A stretch of 6,186 bases of DNA from positions 1 to 6,186 of the forward strand of contig JAYKGU010000092.1 of the NCBI GenBank assembly GCA_035285585.1, written 5' to 3'. Positions within the stretch are counted from its first letter, which is position 1, and each line of letters opens with the position of its first letter. Of this stretch, positions 5,016-6,186 are shown piece by piece. The position numbers and the translations under genes were made by a program. This stretch comes from JAYKGU01 sp035285585 (GTDB taxonomy: Bacteria > Cyanobacteriota > Cyanobacteriia > CAKZMO01). A model generated the notes under the pieces. That model made no database searches and was not told the origin of the DNA. It was given only the letters and a program-made list of their open reading frames with translations.

Positions 5016-6131
5016 ATGAGCAGCTATTTCCGTCCCAACGTGGACGCCATGACCGGGTACATTCCCGGCGAACAGCCCAAACCGGGCACCCGCATCATCA
5101 AGCTCAACACCAACGAAAATCCCTATCCGCCCTCGCCCCAGGCGATCGCCGTATTGCGGGAGCTAGACAGCGAATGGCTGCGGCGCTACCCGACGCCCTT
5201 TGCCGACGAGTTTCGCAAGGCCATCAGCGAGGTGCTGGCGGTGCCGATGGACTGGATTCTGGTGGGCAACGGCAGCGATGAGCTTTTGAACGTGATCATC
5301 CGGGCCTGTGCCGAAGGAGCACGGCGGGTCGTCTATCCCACACCCACCTATGTGCTGTATCGCACGCTGGCGGAGATTCAGCCCGCCGACGTGGTAGAGG
5401 TGCCCTATGGCGATCGCCACCAATTACCCATTGATGACCTGGTAGCGGCAAACGGGGCCGTCACCTTCATCGCCTCCCCCAATAGCCCGTCTGGCCATGT
5501 GGTACCCACTGAGGAGGTGCGCCAGCTCGCCGCTCGCGTGTCGGGAATTGTGGTCGTCGATGAGGCGTATGTAGACTTTGCCACGGAAACCGCCCTCTCC
5601 CTGGTCCACGAGTTTGACAACGTGCTGATCAGCCGCACCCTGTCGAAGGGCTATTCCCTGGCGGGGCTGCGGTTGGGGTTTGCCATTGCTCAGCCCAGCC
5701 TGCTGAAGGGCCTTTTCAAGGTGAAAGACAGCTATAACGTAGACGCGATCGCCTGTGCTGTAGGAGCTGCCGCCATGCGCGACCAGGCCTATAAGAATGA
5801 ATGTGCCGAGCGGGTGAAAGCCTCCCGCGTCAAGCTGGCCCAGGAACTGAAGCAGCTTGGCTTTCAGGTACCCGACTCCCAGGCCAACTTTCTGCTGGTG
5901 ACGCCACCCCAGGGGACTGCAGAGGCCCTGTATCTAGCGCTTAAAGAGCGGGGCATTCTGGTGCGCTATTTCAAGCAGCCCAAGCTGGCCGATAAATTGC
6001 GAATCACGGTGGGCACCGATGACCAAAATCAGAGTTTGATCGAAGCACTCATCCATTTGACAGGAATAGCTCGGGAGCTTGATAGCCTCGTCTCTTTAGA
6101 GCGAGGTGGAAAAGCGACTTGGGAACTTTAG
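5016..6131 (+). CDS. hisC: Histidinol-phosphate aminotransferase
   Basis: HisC (EC 2.6.1.9) is a cytoplasmic PLP enzyme of fold type I. It transfers an amino group between L-glutamate and imidazole acetol phosphate to give histidinol phosphate in histidine synthesis. Counting from ATG 5016 the protein has 371 residues, with LNTNENPYPPSP at 30-41, GNGSDEL at 84-90 (cofactor phosphate loop), NSPSG at 156-160 and VDEAY at 181-185. Asp182 should bind the PLP ring nitrogen. SRTLSKGYSLAGLRLG (206-221) holds the Schiff-base lysine Lys211 and Arg219. Arg329 in LRITVG is the expected substrate-carboxylate ligand. All key residues are present. The frame is open back to TTG 4983, but GGTGA before ATG 5016 and the family N-terminus favour the shorter form. 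About 20 residues extend past the usual end. A hairpin covers the stop. No other his genes are adjacent, as is common in cyanobacteria. Confidence 0.96.
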   Translation: MSSYFRPNVDAMTGYIPGEQPKPGTRIIKLNTNENPYPPSPQAIAVLRELDSEWLRRYPTPFADEFRKAISEVLAVPMDWILVGNGSDELLNVIIRACAEGARRVVYPTPTYVLYRTLAEIQPADVVEVPYGDRHQLPIDDLVAANGAVTFIASPNSPSGHVVPTEEVRQLAARVSGIVVVDEAYVDFATETALSLVHEFDNVLISRTLSKGYSLAGLRLGFAIAQPSLLKGLFKVKDSYNVDAIACAVGAAAMRDQAYKNECAERVKASRVKLAQELKQLGFQVPDSQANFLLVTPPQGTAEALYLALKERGILVRYFKQPKLADKLRITVGTDDQNQSLIEALIHLTGIARELDSLVSLERGGKATWEL

Positions 6132-6136
6132 TTCCC
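6121..6136 (+). terminator. Hairpin over the hisC stop codon
   Basis: GGGAAC (6121-6126) and GTTCCC (6131-6136) form a perfect six-pair stem with loop TTTA. The TAG stop (6129-6131) lies in the loop and the first paired base. No T-run follows, so it is not a clear terminator. It could mark or protect the mRNA 3' end or insulate the promoter that begins nine bases later. Confidence 0.35.
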
Positions 6137-6144
6137 GTCATCTC

Positions 6145-6153
6145 TGATATAAT
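6145..6153 (+). promoter_or_regulatory. Extended -10 promoter downstream of hisC
   Basis: TGATATAAT is a perfect TGn extended -10 with a consensus TATAAT at 6148-6153. No good -35 is seen 16-18 bp upstream, but extended -10 promoters can work without one. The expected start is near 6159-6161, so it drives whatever lies beyond the right edge. Confidence 0.6.
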
Positions 6154-6159
6154 CGTACT

Positions 6160-6186
6160 ATGCCGGTTTTCAAGATTCCGGTTGAC
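6160..6186 (+). CDS. Possible 5' end of a further gene, cut by the window
   Basis: An ATG at 6160 lies only six bases after the -10 box and opens a frame reading MPVFKIPVD to the window end. If it is a start, the mRNA would be leaderless, because transcription should begin at or within a base of this ATG. Nine codons prove nothing. The promoter may equally serve an RNA gene or a start further right. No ribosome-binding site can precede it on the transcript. Confidence 0.22.

Noticed and set aside
374..5752. Eighteen GCGATCGC octamers as a novel repeat family
   Set aside because: This is HIP1, the well-known abundant cyanobacterial palindrome. It is useful for identifying the host but not new.

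Overview
The window is chromosomal DNA from a cyanobacterium. Eighteen copies of the HIP1 octamer GCGATCGC occur in 6.2 kb, about one per 340 bp. Several proteins are of cyanobacterial type, including a DUF4079-like membrane protein and the hisC subtype. The coding regions are GC-rich, with AT-richer spacers. A GC-rich filamentous lineage such as Leptolyngbyaceae is a guess; the genus cannot be fixed from the sequence.

Layout, left to right. A tRNA-Ser(CGA) gene lies on the minus strand (161-247) with a recognisable promoter upstream (312-341). Next is a minus-strand gene for an unrecognised 153-residue helical protein (387-848). A 455-bp spacer (849-1303) follows; it has several inverted repeats and short, unproven reading frames. 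The largest gene, comEC (1304-3637, minus), encodes the DNA-uptake channel of natural transformation. Its C-terminal metallo-beta-lactamase-like domain has lost its metal-binding motifs. A DUF4079-like four-helix membrane protein (3757-4260, minus) sits 119 bp upstream of comEC and may be co-transcribed with it. A 72-bp divergent spacer separates it from a plus-strand NUDIX hydrolase (4333-4767). A 250-bp spacer packed with seven short hairpins follows, one of them a strong terminator-like stem. Then comes hisC (true start most likely ATG 5016, end 6131), histidinol-phosphate aminotransferase. A hairpin covers the hisC stop, and immediately after it an extended -10 promoter appears to start another transcript that leaves the window.

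The genes do not form one pathway. ComEC serves DNA uptake, HisC histidine synthesis, NUDIX nucleotide-derivative hydrolysis and the tRNA reads UCG; two products are of unknown function. I see no phage, transposase, CRISPR array or defence cassette. I do not find a convincing undescribed system. The points most worth checking are the catalytically dead-looking ComEC C-terminal domain, the hairpin cluster before hisC, the structured 455-bp spacer, and the possible leaderless transcript at the right edge.
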